From NCBI RefSeq assembly GCF_002934455.1, contig NZ_PTIR01000021.1, forward strand, positions 1 to 64,000: 64,000 bases of DNA, read 5' to 3'. Each line of letters opens with the position of its first letter. Position 1 is the stretch's first letter. The DNA comes from Trinickia symbiotica. GTDB taxonomy: Bacteria; Pseudomonadota; Gammaproteobacteria; Burkholderiales; Burkholderiaceae. The notes under the pieces were generated by a model. The model did not search any database and had not been told where the DNA came from. It worked only from the letters and a program-made list of their open reading frames with translations. Below are positions 35,790 to 45,019 of the stretch, in pieces. Made by a program: the position numbers and the translations under genes.

Positions 35790-37376
35790 ATGCAAATGAA
35801 AAAACACTCCTTGATTGCGGTGGCCGTCGCGGTCTTCGCCGCCGGCTGCTCGTTCGAGCCGAAGTACGAGCGTCCGGCCGCCCCGGTGGCCGCCACGTTC
35901 CCGAGCTCGGGCGTCTACGCGCCCAAGCCGGCTCCCGCGCCTGAAACTCTGCCCAAAGGGCTGCCCGCCGAGCCGGCGACGCAGCCGCTTTCAGGGCGCA
36001 GCGCGAACGGTCAGGCTGCCGCCGATATCGGATGGCGCGACTTCTTCGCCGATCCTCGGCTGCAGCGGATCATCGAAATCGCGCTCGCCAATAACCGCGA
36101 TCTGCGTGTGTCGATGCTGAATGTCGCTCAAGCGCGCGCGCAGTACCAGATCACGCGTGCAGAGCTGTTCCCGACACTCAATGCGACGGGGGAAGACAGC
36201 GTCCAGCGCACGCCGAAGGATTTGTCGTTCTTCAACCGGACGGTTTCGAGGACCTACCAGGTCGGTCTGAGCTCCTCCTGGGAGCTCGACTTCTGGGGCC
36301 GCATTCGCAGTCTCAAGGATCAGGCGCTGCAGCAGTACTTCGCGACGGCCGAAGCCCGCAAGGCGGCGGAAATTTCGCTCGTGTCGCAGGTCGCCGATCA
36401 GTATGTGACGATGCTCGCCGACGACGATCTGCTGCAAGTGACCGAGGACACGCTGAAGACGGCGAGGGCGTCCTATGAGCTCACCAAGCTGCAGTTCGAG
36501 AACGGTACGGGCTCGGAGCTCGATCTGCGGCAGGCGGAGTCCGTCGTCGAGCAGGCGAACGCCAATCTGCAGGCGCAGGCGCGCGCGAGGGCGCAGGCCG
36601 AAAATGCGCTCGTGCTGCTGCTCGGTCAGCCGCTGCCCGACGATCTGCCGCCGGGTCGCAAGCTCGACGATCAGGCACTGCTCGCCGACATTCCAGCCGG
36701 CTTGCCGTCCGATCTGCTGACGCGGCGTCCGGACATCATGGAAGCCGAGGCGTCGCTGCGCGCGGCGAACGCGAATATCGGCGCGGCGCGTGCGGCGTTC
36801 TTCCCGAAAATCACGCTGACGGGCTCGTTCGGCACGGCGAGCCCGACGCTCGGCGGGCTCTTCAAGCCGGGCTCGGCGGCGTGGACTTTCGCGCCGCAGA
36901 TCTCGCTGCCGATCTTCGAAGGCGGCCAGAATGTCGCGAACCTCGATCTCGCGCACATCCAGAAGAACATCCAGGTCGCGAACTACGAGAAGGCGATTCA
37001 ATCGGCGTTCCGCGACGTGGCCGACGGGCTCGCCGCGCGGAGCACCTACGATCAGCAGATCGACGCGCTCGAGCGCAATACGTTCGCCGAACAGCGCACG
37101 CTCGATCTTTCGACGTTGCGGTACAGGAACGGCGTCGACAGCTATCTGCAAGTGCTCACCGCGCAGACGAACCTCTATAGCGCGCAGCAATCGCTCATCA
37201 ACGCGCGCATGGCGCGGCTCACGACGCTCGTGAACCTGTACGTCGCGCTGGGCGGCGGCTGGCTGCAGCATGCCGGAGAGACGCCGCGCGCGCCTGACGA
37301 CGGCACCGATTACCGGACGATGAGCGGGCTGCAGGGCGGCGCGTCGTCGGTGAAAGCGGCTGCGGCACCGGGCTGA
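35790..37376 (+). CDS. oprB: Outer-membrane efflux channel lipoprotein (OprM/OprB-like, TolC superfamily)
   Basis: This 528-aa channel begins with a basic signal peptide and lipobox VFAAGC (Cys near residue 20). Two OEP repeats follow (about 75-280 and 285-480), with typical motifs SWELDFWGRIRSLKDQAL, GTGSELDLRQAES, LLTRRPDIMEAEASLRAANANIGAARAAFFP and YRNGVDSYLQVL; no 20-residue limit-free copy is given here. It completes the tripartite pump with BpeA and BpeB. Two ATGs (35790, 35796) lie just after the structured repeat. A terminator follows at 37412. Confidence 0.93.
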   Translation: MQMKKHSLIAVAVAVFAAGCSFEPKYERPAAPVAATFPSSGVYAPKPAPAPETLPKGLPAEPATQPLSGRSANGQAAADIGWRDFFADPRLQRIIEIALANNRDLRVSMLNVAQARAQYQITRAELFPTLNATGEDSVQRTPKDLSFFNRTVSRTYQVGLSSSWELDFWGRIRSLKDQALQQYFATAEARKAAEISLVSQVADQYVTMLADDDLLQVTEDTLKTARASYELTKLQFENGTGSELDLRQAESVVEQANANLQAQARARAQAENALVLLLGQPLPDDLPPGRKLDDQALLADIPAGLPSDLLTRRPDIMEAEASLRAANANIGAARAAFFPKITLTGSFGTASPTLGGLFKPGSAAWTFAPQISLPIFEGGQNVANLDLAHIQKNIQVANYEKAIQSAFRDVADGLAARSTYDQQIDALERNTFAEQRTLDLSTLRYRNGVDSYLQVLTAQTNLYSAQQSLINARMARLTTLVNLYVALGGGWLQHAGETPRAPDDGTDYRTMSGLQGGASSVKAAAAPG

Positions 37377-37382
37377 CGATCG

Positions 37383-37448
37383 GCGCGGCTCGCGCTTTTT
37401 GCAATGAGTTCGCACGGGTCGGCATCGCGCCGGCCCGTGCGCGTTTTT
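37383..37448 (+). terminator. Tandem terminator-like hairpins after oprB
   Basis: First, GCGCG-gct-CGCGC with TTTTT (37383-37400). Second and stronger, GCACGGGTCGGC (37412-37423) pairs with GCCGGCCCGTGC (37429-37440), 12 bp with one wobble, and is followed by TTTTT at 37444. Together they close the efflux operon. Confidence 0.8.
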
Positions 37449-37497
37449 GCATGCGGATTGGCGTTGTTTTGCGTGGTTGCTCCGGGCTCGGGCGCGC

Positions 37498-38610
37498 TCA
37501 GTAGGCGAGCCGCGGCGCGACGTATCCGCCGAAATTCGGCCCGATGCCAGAGGCCTGCGTCGGTATCTTGAAGCCGCCGACGAAGTGGCCCTGGATGTAC
37601 TTGCTGCTGCCGCCATAGCTGCCATCGATATGAAAGGCGGCGAACGCGACGACGGGGACGTACGACTTGTTGTAGATCTGGCTGACCACAGGCATGAGGA
37701 CGGTCACGTTCGTCGGCACGCTGTTGTAGATCGTGTCCTTGACCCCCGGCTGCAGCCAGATGTCGTTGCCGATCGAGATCGGTGACGGATTGCCGCTCGT
37801 GATCAGCTCCCGAACCGTCGGGACATTGTTGAACGATGTCAGGAACGAAGTCCACTGCCCGGCATAACAGGTGGAGCCGTACAACTGACCGTTGCCGATC
37901 TGGAATTCATAGGGCTTTCCCGACGAATCGAGCACGGGCTGATTGGTCGCCGAGTTCCAGTACTGGTTGTACACGCATTCGTCGAGCACGACCGGAAAGA
38001 GGGCGCCCGCGGGAATCGTGGAAGGCGATGTGACCACGGCGACGGCGGTTGCATGGTCGGTCGTCGTCGGCATGCCGAGCAATGCGCCGAGCAGCAGCGC
38101 GATGAGGCCGTTCGCCGACGCACTGCGCGCGATCGTCACTTGCACCGCGGGCACGACGGTAGCGGCAGGCGGTAACGCGACCGTGCTCGGCGGCAAAATG
38201 GCCGGCGCCGAGGCGGCGAGATCCCAGTAGCCGGTCGCCACGGTACCGGTCGCGAGCGGTGTGCCATCCGACTCGTTCAACGGAATCGCGGCTGTTGCCG
38301 ACGTCGCCGCGCCGGACCAGTTGGGCCCGCTCGTGCCCGATGCGAGGGTGGCCGCGCCCGTGAGCGCGGCCGCATCCGCCGCGTTCTGCAGCTCGTTGGC
38401 GGCGGAGAAGACGCGCGGCACGTCGACGGCGAATGCGCCGAACATGAGGAGCGGCGCCAGCATGAACAGCATCCAGATCGCGATGGCGCCGCGCTGGCGC
38501 GCCGCGGCGCGCGAAGACGCGTGTGCACTTGGGCGCACCGCGTGCCGGCCAAACGCGGCCATCGAGGCGCTGCGCATCGGTTTCGCGGGCTGACGGGGCA
38601 TCTCATTCAC
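37498..38610 (-). CDS. tadG: TadG-like pilus assembly protein
   Basis: This 370-aa last gene of the Tad operon has a basic N-terminus followed by RQRGAIAIWMLFMLAPLLMFGAF (given only to mark the single membrane segment near residues 41-60) and then the conserved AANELQNAADAAALTGA. The Tad-like region lacks the Glu at +5 seen in pseudopilins. The rest is a long, mainly beta extracytoplasmic part with no von Willebrand domain that I can see. Its start overlaps tadE by 8 nt. It is likely a minor component that anchors or regulates pilus assembly. Confidence 0.8.
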   Translation of the reverse strand: MNEMPRQPAKPMRSASMAAFGRHAVRPSAHASSRAAARQRGAIAIWMLFMLAPLLMFGAFAVDVPRVFSAANELQNAADAAALTGAATLASGTSGPNWSGAATSATAAIPLNESDGTPLATGTVATGYWDLAASAPAILPPSTVALPPAATVVPAVQVTIARSASANGLIALLLGALLGMPTTTDHATAVAVVTSPSTIPAGALFPVVLDECVYNQYWNSATNQPVLDSSGKPYEFQIGNGQLYGSTCYAGQWTSFLTSFNNVPTVRELITSGNPSPISIGNDIWLQPGVKDTIYNSVPTNVTVLMPVVSQIYNKSYVPVVAFAAFHIDGSYGGSSKYIQGHFVGGFKIPTQASGIGPNFGGYVAPRLAY

Positions 38611-39040
38611 AGTTTTTCACCGCGGTGGCCGTGACGGTTACGGGGCCGGTCAACGAGCTCAGCGCTGAACCGAGGACGATTCCGTTGTACGTGTAGCTGA
38701 TGGTGACCTGCAGCGCATTGCCGCTTCCGGCCGTGGCGCAACTGCCCGATGGGCTGACCGTCACCGTCGGGGTCGTCGCCGTGCCGCCCGTGACGAGATT
38801 GTTCGTCGTGTAAGCGAGCGCCACGCTCTGGATCTGGCTGGCGGTGAGCGGCGACGCACGCAGAACCACACCCGCGCGTGCCGCTTCGCCGGCGGCATTC
38901 GTGATGACCGCCTTGTCGCAAAGAACGAGGCTCGTATCGATGATGCCGAAGAGAACCAACATCAGGAACGGCAGCATCAGGACGAACTCGAGCGCCGCGA
39001 TGCCGCGCTCCTTCGTCGCCGGGCGCCGTTGCGCTCTCAT
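38603..39040 (-). CDS. tadE: TadE-like minor pseudopilin
   Basis: This 145-aa protein has a prepilin-peptidase motif near the N-terminus: ERG/IAALEF, with Glu at +5 and Phe at +6 of the mature chain, then a hydrophobic helix VLMLPFLMLVLFGII. TadE pseudopilins are processed by the TadV/CpaA peptidase. The C-terminal domain is short and beta-rich with a Cys pair possibly forming a disulfide. It overlaps both neighbours by a few nucleotides, so it is translated with tadD and tadG. A separate tadF gene was not found. Confidence 0.85.
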   Translation of the reverse strand: MRAQRRPATKERGIAALEFVLMLPFLMLVLFGIIDTSLVLCDKAVITNAAGEAARAGVVLRASPLTASQIQSVALAYTTNNLVTGGTATTPTVTVSPSGSCATAGSGNALQVTISYTYNGIVLGSALSSLTGPVTVTATAVKNCE

Positions 39041-39906
39041 CGAAGCGCCTCGCTCGTCGATTCCGAAGCGACCGGTTCGCTGCGCCGCTCGCGCGTCTCG
39101 CCGGAGGGCGCCGGCGCCCCAAGCCGCGCGCGCAGGCCGCGATAGAACTGCAAGTCGTCTTCGGCGGAGTCCGCCGGTAAATCGGCGCTCAGAATGCGCT
39201 TGGCCGCCTCGTCGTTGCCGAGCATCCCGTAGGCGAGCGCAAGGTCTTGCCTTGCTTGCGGCGGCGCGTCGGGCAGGCCCGCGATGTCGAGCAGCACGTT
39301 TGCGCCTTCACGCGCACGGTTCGACAGGGTCAGCGAGAGGCCGAGGTCGGTTTTCAAGCCCTGCACCTCGGGATGTCGCTGCAAGGCCGCGCGATAGACG
39401 GCCTGGGCTTCGTCATGCCTGCCTTGCAGATCGAGCGCCGTGCCGAGACCTTCGGCGGCCACGGCGTTGTCCGGGTGGGCCGCGACGAGCTTGCGGTAGC
39501 GGGTGAGTGCCGAGTCGAGGCGGCGTTCGCGCAGCGCGACGCGAGCGAGCCCGAGTTGCGCGCGCGGGTCCTCCGGCGCCTGCGCCTCGACGCGCGCATA
39601 GAGTAGCCCTGCTCGCGCGAGATCGCCGATCGCGTACATCGCATCGCCGAGACCGAGCTGGGCCGTGGCGGAGTTCGGATCGGCCTTCAGCATTTTCTCG
39701 AAGAGCGAGACGGCGAGCTGGGTGTCGCCGGCTTCGAGCGCGCTTTCCGCGATGCGCAGATCGGCCGCCGCATCGGGCGCGCGCGTTGCCGCCACGGGTT
39801 GTGGAACGACGTAATGGTTGCTCGCGCAACCGGCGAGGACGCTCGCGATGAAGACGGGTGCGGCCAACGCCAGCGTGATCGATCGAGGCCGGGGCGTTTG
39901 CTTCAT
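39037..39906 (-). CDS. tadD: TadD-like TPR lipoprotein of the Flp pilus system
   Basis: This 289-aa protein has a lipobox at SVLAGC and a string of tetratricopeptide repeats (about residues 50-260), for example AESALEAGDTQLAVSLFEKM and LGLGDAMYAIGDLARAGLLY. TadD proteins are outer-membrane-associated pilotin-like factors for the secretin. The start at 39906 is favoured by GGAG 8 nt upstream; an ATG eight codons earlier lacks such a site. The stop overlaps the tadE start by 4 nt. Confidence 0.85.
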   Translation of the reverse strand: MKQTPRPRSITLALAAPVFIASVLAGCASNHYVVPQPVAATRAPDAAADLRIAESALEAGDTQLAVSLFEKMLKADPNSATAQLGLGDAMYAIGDLARAGLLYARVEAQAPEDPRAQLGLARVALRERRLDSALTRYRKLVAAHPDNAVAAEGLGTALDLQGRHDEAQAVYRAALQRHPEVQGLKTDLGLSLTLSNRAREGANVLLDIAGLPDAPPQARQDLALAYGMLGNDEAAKRILSADLPADSAEDDLQFYRGLRARLGAPAPSGETRERRSEPVASESTSEALR

Positions 39907-39934
39907 GAGTCGATCTCCGAATGTCATCAAGGCG

Positions 39935-40882
39935 TCAATGGTGGCGAAACACGACCATCAGCCGGATGACGGCGGGCCCTGCCGCGATCAGCCCGACGGT
40001 CGGCATGATGAACAGCATCATCGGCAGCGTCATCTTCGGTGCCAGTTTCGCGGCTTTTTCCTCGAGCCTGACGATCTGCATGGCGCGCTCCGTGCGCGAG
40101 AGCGTGCGCAGCGACTGTGTAATCGGCGTGCCGTACTTTTGCGACTGAATCAGCGTCGTCACGAGCGCGCGCATGGAAGGAAGTCCGATGCGCTCCGCCA
40201 TGCCATTGAGCGCTTGGGCGCTGTCGCCGCCGATCGAAAGTTCGTCCGCCGTGACGGACAGCTCGTCGGCAAGCGGCGGGCAAATCGTCTCGAGTTCTTT
40301 CGCCACGCGCTTGATGGCGACGACGAGACTGTTGCCGGCATTCGTGCAGATGACGAGCAGATCGAGCGCATCGGGCAGCGCGATGCCGATCGCCTTGCGG
40401 CGCCCCCGGGCCACGAAGCCGATCGCGTATTCGGGCAGCATCATGCCGATGACGAACGCACCCGCCATCAGCAGCACGCGAAAAATGAAAAGCTGGCCGA
40501 GCCCCGGCAAGTGTCCGCCGACAGCGATGGCGCCGAGCGCGAGGCAGGCGCCGGCGAGGATCTTGAGCCCTGAGACGACCGCGATTGCGCGCCGGTCGCG
40601 GAACCCCGCGCCGGCGAGTCTCGCCGCGAGCTTGTCGCGCTCTTGCGCCTGCACGACGGGCAACCGTTCGCCGAGCGATGCGACACGTTTGGCGAGCCGT
40701 TGCGGCATGCTTGTCGCGGCATCGGCGCCCGCGGCTTGCGCGGCCGCGGCGCGCGCAACGACCTGCCGCGCGCGCTGGGCGACACGCGCGCGCGTGCTCG
40801 CGCCACGCAGGACGAGCCACAGCGTGGCGACGCAGAGCAAGGCGAGGAGGGCGGCGTTGCGCCAGAAATCGGCGGTCATCAT
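39935..40882 (-). CDS. tadC: TadC inner-membrane platform protein (T2SS-F fold)
   Basis: This 315-aa membrane protein has the GspF/TadC domain in its C-terminal half: ALPDALDLLVICTNAGNSLV, then YGTPITQSLRTLSRTERAM and EEKAAKLAPKMTLPMMLFIM. Hydrophobic segments lie near residues 10-26, 105-150 and at the end. With TadB it forms the platform on which the TadA ATPase drives pilin polymerisation. The ATG overlaps the tadB stop by 4 nt (ATGATGA), which fixes the start; the longer open frame upstream is noncoding. Confidence 0.9.
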   Translation of the reverse strand: MMTADFWRNAALLALLCVATLWLVLRGASTRARVAQRARQVVARAAAAQAAGADAATSMPQRLAKRVASLGERLPVVQAQERDKLAARLAGAGFRDRRAIAVVSGLKILAGACLALGAIAVGGHLPGLGQLFIFRVLLMAGAFVIGMMLPEYAIGFVARGRRKAIGIALPDALDLLVICTNAGNSLVVAIKRVAKELETICPPLADELSVTADELSIGGDSAQALNGMAERIGLPSMRALVTTLIQSQKYGTPITQSLRTLSRTERAMQIVRLEEKAAKLAPKMTLPMMLFIMPTVGLIAAGPAVIRLMVVFRHH

Positions 40883-41862
40883 CGTGATGTGTCCAGGTTG
40901 GAAATCTTGCGGATCATCCAGAGGCCGACCGTCATCAGGGCGGCGGCCGTCACGAGAATCTTGTGTCCGGCACGTGTGTTGGTGAGCAGCTCGACATAGG
41001 CGCGGTCGACGAGAAACATGAAAGCGAACATGACGAACGGGACCGCCGCGATCATCTTGCTGGCGAGGCGACCCTCGGCCGTCAGCGCCTTGCTCTTGGC
41101 GCGGATGTCGCGCCGCGTGCGGACGATCGAGGCGAGATTCTCGAGCGTGTCGCCGAGATTGCCGCCCGTTTCGCGCTGCAGAATCAAGCAGACCGTGAAG
41201 AACGAGAAATCCGCGAGCTGCAGGCGCTGCGCGGCCAGCTCGAGGACATCTTTCAGCTCGGCGCCGACGAGCAGCGCGTCGCCCATGCTCCGGAAGGTCG
41301 CGCGGACCGGCTCTTCGCTTTCGACGCCGGCCGTGCAGACGGCCTGGACGACGGGGATGCCCGCTCGCACGGCGCGAATGATGAGATCGAGCGTATCGGG
41401 GAATTGATTGAGGTAGCGTTGGCGGAAGCTCGCGACCATCCACGCATAAACCGAGCGAAGGGCGACGAACGCGACGCCGACGCTCGCCGCAAGGCGCAAA
41501 AGCGGGGATAGCCCAAGAAACGACGATCCGACGAAACAGACGATGAATGCCGCCGCGGCGGCGAGACCGAGCGTGCGCATCCCGTTCGCGCCGGCCACGG
41601 TCCGCACGCGTTCGCGCCACGCGGTGAGCGCCGCCAGCACGGCTTGATCGCTCGCGCTGAACCGCTTATGAACCAGCTCGTGCCGCGGCTTTTCCGCGCG
41701 CTTCGGCTTGGCGCCGTCGCGCGGATCGCGGAACGCGGCGACGCGCGATTGGATGCGCGAGGCGGGCCGCTGTCTCGCCATGGCGCGCAGCGTGCGCGCG
41801 GCGAGCCCCGCGATGACGATCACGAAGAAGGCGCCGAGTGCCACGACATCCGCGGGCGTCAT
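40879..41862 (-). CDS. tadB: TadB inner-membrane platform protein (T2SS-F fold)
   Basis: This 327-aa paralogue of TadC has an N-terminal membrane segment, a basic linker, two hydrophobic segments near residues 95-140, then the GspF-like core (QFPDTLDLIIRAVRAGIPVV, ETGGNLGDTLENLASIVRTR). C-terminal segments near residues 265-315 complete the membrane part. It overlaps tadA and tadC by 4 nt each, showing tight coupling in the operon. Confidence 0.9.
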   Translation of the reverse strand: MTPADVVALGAFFVIVIAGLAARTLRAMARQRPASRIQSRVAAFRDPRDGAKPKRAEKPRHELVHKRFSASDQAVLAALTAWRERVRTVAGANGMRTLGLAAAAAFIVCFVGSSFLGLSPLLRLAASVGVAFVALRSVYAWMVASFRQRYLNQFPDTLDLIIRAVRAGIPVVQAVCTAGVESEEPVRATFRSMGDALLVGAELKDVLELAAQRLQLADFSFFTVCLILQRETGGNLGDTLENLASIVRTRRDIRAKSKALTAEGRLASKMIAAVPFVMFAFMFLVDRAYVELLTNTRAGHKILVTAAALMTVGLWMIRKISNLDTSR

Positions 41863-43316
41863 GATTGCATCGCCGCGAGCAGCGCCTCTTCGAGCCCGTA
41901 GTAGGCAGCCCGCTGCGCGAAGACGGGGCGCAGCGAGGCGCTTTCGAACGCGCCTCGCACCTGCTCCTCGTAGGCGCTCGCGTTATAGCGGAACGTGAAG
42001 AGGTCTTGCGTGATGACGACGTCGCCTTCCATGCCGGCGATTTCGGTCACGTGCGTGACGCGCCGCACGCCGTCCCGCATTCGTTCGATTTGCAGAATCA
42101 TGTGGACGGCGCTCGCGATCTGACGACGGATCGACATCAACGGCAAATTGCCATTGGCCATCATGACCATGCTCTCGAGCCGAGTGATCGCATCGCGGGG
42201 CGTGTTCGCATGGACCGTCGTCATCGATCCATCGTGGCCGGTGTTCATCGCCTGCAAAACGTCGAATGCTTCCGTGCCGCGCGTCTCGCCCAGAATGATG
42301 CGGTCGGGGCGCATGCGCAGCGCGTTGCGCACGAGGTCGCGCTGCGAGATGCCGCCGAGTCCCTCGCTGTTCTCGGGCCGCGTCTCGAGGCTCACCACGT
42401 GCGGCTGCTGCAGCTGCAGCTCCGCGGCGTCCTCGATCGTCACGACACGCTCGCTTTCGTCGATGAAGCGTGACAGCGCGTTGAGCAATGTCGTCTTCCC
42501 CGACCCCGTTCCCCCGGAGATGACGATGTTGAGCCGGCATGCCGTCGCAATGCGCAGCACGTCGACCATCGTCGGGGAGATATTGCCCTGCTGAGCCATC
42601 CGCCCGAGTGTGATGTTGCGCTTGGCGAACTTGCGGATCGAGATCGATGCACCGCGCAAGGCGATCGGCGGAAGGACGACGTTGACGCGGCTGCCGTCGG
42701 CAAGGCGCGCATCGACCATCGGGCTGCTCTCGTCGACGCGCCGCCCGACGGCCGCCGCGATCCGCTGCGCGACGTTGACCACGTGCGCGTTGTCGCGGAA
42801 TTTCAGCGGCGTCAGCTCGAGCTTGCCGCCCCGCTCGACAAAGACTTGATCGGGGCCGTTGACGAGAATGTCGGTCACGCGCTCGTCGGCGAGCAGCGGT
42901 TCGATCGGGCCGATGCCGAACATGTCGTTGACGATTTCGTCGACGATCAGCGACTGGTCGGCGAGCGACAGCGTGAGGCGATCTTTCGCGATCAGCTCGG
43001 CGGCGATTTGCTCGATGCCTTCTCGCACCTCCTGGCGCGACATCGTGAGCGCGGCCGACATGTTCATCGAAGAGAAGACGGCCGAGCGTATCGTCCTGAA
43101 CGTTTCTGAGCGAATCAGCGCTTCGTGGCGATCGGCGGCGGCAGGTCCGCCTGGCGATGACGGTATCGGCGCGGGCGGTTCGGCCGCCGCCGCTTCCTGC
43201 GCGAGCGGCGTGCTCTTGCTCTTGCCCGCGACGAAAGGATGCGCCGCCTCGGCTTCGTTCGCGCCGCGCTCGACGGTGGCGTCGATCGGCATCGAGGCGT
43301 TGCGGCGGCCGAACAT
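41859..43316 (-). CDS. tadA: TadA/CpaF secretion ATPase of the Flp pilus
   Basis: This 485-aa hexameric traffic ATPase supplies energy for pilus assembly. The C-terminal half has Walker A GGTGSGKTTLLNAL, the Asp box-like ERVVTIEDAAELQL, Walker B RPDRIILGETRGTEAFDVL and the His box TGHDGSMTTVHAN. The first 90 residues are an Ala/Pro-rich extension usual in beta-proteobacterial CpaF. It shares a single nucleotide with the tadZ stop (TGATG). It is the signature gene identifying this locus as Tad rather than type IV pilus. Confidence 0.95.
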   Translation of the reverse strand: MFGRRNASMPIDATVERGANEAEAAHPFVAGKSKSTPLAQEAAAAEPPAPIPSSPGGPAAADRHEALIRSETFRTIRSAVFSSMNMSAALTMSRQEVREGIEQIAAELIAKDRLTLSLADQSLIVDEIVNDMFGIGPIEPLLADERVTDILVNGPDQVFVERGGKLELTPLKFRDNAHVVNVAQRIAAAVGRRVDESSPMVDARLADGSRVNVVLPPIALRGASISIRKFAKRNITLGRMAQQGNISPTMVDVLRIATACRLNIVISGGTGSGKTTLLNALSRFIDESERVVTIEDAAELQLQQPHVVSLETRPENSEGLGGISQRDLVRNALRMRPDRIILGETRGTEAFDVLQAMNTGHDGSMTTVHANTPRDAITRLESMVMMANGNLPLMSIRRQIASAVHMILQIERMRDGVRRVTHVTEIAGMEGDVVITQDLFTFRYNASAYEEQVRGAFESASLRPVFAQRAAYYGLEEALLAAMQS

Positions 43317-44542
43317 CAGCGTGCCCTCCGCTTGGCGAAGAGCCGCGCGTACCAGCGCTTCGAGCTCGCGGTTGCTACCGGTTCGCTGCCCGTGATCGCG
43401 TTCGAAAGCGAGACGATCGCGCGTGCGAACGACGATCGATTGGGATCGCCGAGTGCTTCGCCAAGGCTTTCGGCGATGGCGAGGGTTTGCGGCTCATAGG
43501 GCAGCGGATGTACCGAGCCGCGTCCGAGCGCGCTCGTGAAATCGGCCGCCTGCACGCGGCCCGCGACGGGCTGCCTCGCCTCGTTGAGCAGAACGACGAT
43601 GGAGGGATTCGAATCGCGGCCCTCGGCGAACCGGCACAAGCGCGCGGCTTCGCGCGTGGCGTGCACGGAGTGATCGGCCACGACGTGAATCATCGCGCTC
43701 GCGTCGAAGGCTTCCTCGACGAGCCCGCCGGCTCGTTGGGGCAAGTCGAGCAAGATGTAATGAAAGTGGCGCTTGAGCATCGCCACGAGTTCCGTGAGCG
43801 CGCCATGTCTCAGGGCGAAGTCGCTGTTGTACGGGAGTTCCGACGCGAGCACGAACAGACGATCGTCATGGGCGACGAGCGCCTGGTGGAGCAGTTGCTG
43901 ATCGAGCCGCTGCGTGTTGAGCATCAGCTCCATGAGCCCGCTGGTATTGGCGACGTCGAGCATGGAGGCCGCGGCGCCGCCGTACGGGTCGAGATCGACG
44001 TAGGCGACACGGCGGCGCGTCGTTCCCGCGAGGTGACGCGCGAGCGCCGTCGCGATCGTGGTCGTGCCGACGCCGCCGCGCGCGCCGACGAAGCTGATCG
44101 CCTTGCCGGTGCGGGCCGAAGCGCCGGGGTCGGTCGAGTCGATCGCGCGCCGCACCAACTCGACCGTGAGCGGCTTGACGAGATACTCTTGCACGCCGAG
44201 CTGCAGGAGGCTCCGATAGAGCCCGACGTCGTTGCGCTCGCCGACGACGACGACGGCGACCGAAGGATCGACGACTTCGGCAAGCCGCATCAGATCGGAA
44301 ATCGGCATGGCCGAGCCCGAGACGTCGACGATGAGGTGGCGAGGGGACTCGCTCGCCTTCTTCATGATGTCGATTGCCTCGTCGAGCGTGCCGCGCGCGA
44401 CGTGCGAGTTCGCGATCGCCCGATCGAGAATGACGTTGCGGATGACTTCCTCGCTGCTCGCATCGGCGACGACCGCGACGAGCTGCTCGCTACCGGAAGA
44501 CCGGCCGCGGCGTTTCAGAACATTCGATTCGAGGGCACCCAT
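43316..44542 (-). CDS. tadZ: TadZ/CpaE pilus-localisation ATPase (MinD/ParA-like)
   Basis: This 408-aa protein has an N-terminal receiver-like domain (about 1-125, VNVIL-type start, no clear phosphorylation need) and a C-terminal MinD/ParA fold. The deviant Walker A reads FVGARGGVGTTTIATAL, where Arg replaces the usual signature lysine of KGGxGKT proteins; this variation is common in TadZ. It places the Tad machine at the cell pole. GGAG lies about 9 nt before the ATG. Confidence 0.88.
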   Translation of the reverse strand: MGALESNVLKRRGRSSGSEQLVAVVADASSEEVIRNVILDRAIANSHVARGTLDEAIDIMKKASESPRHLIVDVSGSAMPISDLMRLAEVVDPSVAVVVVGERNDVGLYRSLLQLGVQEYLVKPLTVELVRRAIDSTDPGASARTGKAISFVGARGGVGTTTIATALARHLAGTTRRRVAYVDLDPYGGAAASMLDVANTSGLMELMLNTQRLDQQLLHQALVAHDDRLFVLASELPYNSDFALRHGALTELVAMLKRHFHYILLDLPQRAGGLVEEAFDASAMIHVVADHSVHATREAARLCRFAEGRDSNPSIVVLLNEARQPVAGRVQAADFTSALGRGSVHPLPYEPQTLAIAESLGEALGDPNRSSFARAIVSLSNAITGSEPVATASSKRWYARLFAKRRAR

Positions 44543-44556
44543 ATGCGTCGTCTCCG

Positions 44557-45000
44557 TTACTGAGTGCCGTTCGAAGGCGAGGAAGACGGGGAGGATGTCG
44601 AGTATCCCGACGTCGACGAATTACCGAGCGGCGCGACGCGCCCTTCCTCGTAGCGACGCACCGCGCTCGCGGCGAGTGCCGCATCCGCGCCCGCGTAGGG
44701 CCGCGGGGCGATGAGATCGGCGGGCCGCGCGATCATGGCCGCGAGGTTCGAGTAGGTCGCGCAGCCGAACGCGACGCCGGGACGCCGCATGCCGGCGTCG
44801 CGCATGCTCGAGCGCTGATTGAGCGATGCGCACGAAGGCGGCACGGCATGTCCCCCGTCGCCGGGCGCGAAACCAATGACGGACGCATCGGGCATGTCGA
44901 GCGGCGGATGCGACGACATGCAGCCGGCAAGCGCGACGCCTGCCGTGCATGCGGCAGCGCGGACGATGCGTGTTGCGATGGAGGCGAGCCGTGAGGTCAT
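44557..45000 (-). CDS. cpaD: CpaD-like lipoprotein of the Flp pilus system
   Basis: This 147-aa envelope lipoprotein has lipobox VALAGC near residue 27, followed by FGCATYSNLAAMIARPADLI, the hallmark stretch of CpaD/RcpB-type proteins, and a Ser-rich C-terminal tail. CpaD supports the CpaC secretin. It is shorter than typical alpha-proteobacterial CpaD (about 200 aa). It lies between the secretin gene and tadZ, with gaps under 20 nt. Confidence 0.82.
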   Translation of the reverse strand: MTSRLASIATRIVRAAACTAGVALAGCMSSHPPLDMPDASVIGFAPGDGGHAVPPSCASLNQRSSMRDAGMRRPGVAFGCATYSNLAAMIARPADLIAPRPYAGADAALAASAVRRYEEGRVAPLGNSSTSGYSTSSPSSSPSNGTQ

Positions 45001-45019
45001 GGCGATTTCCCTCGGCGAA

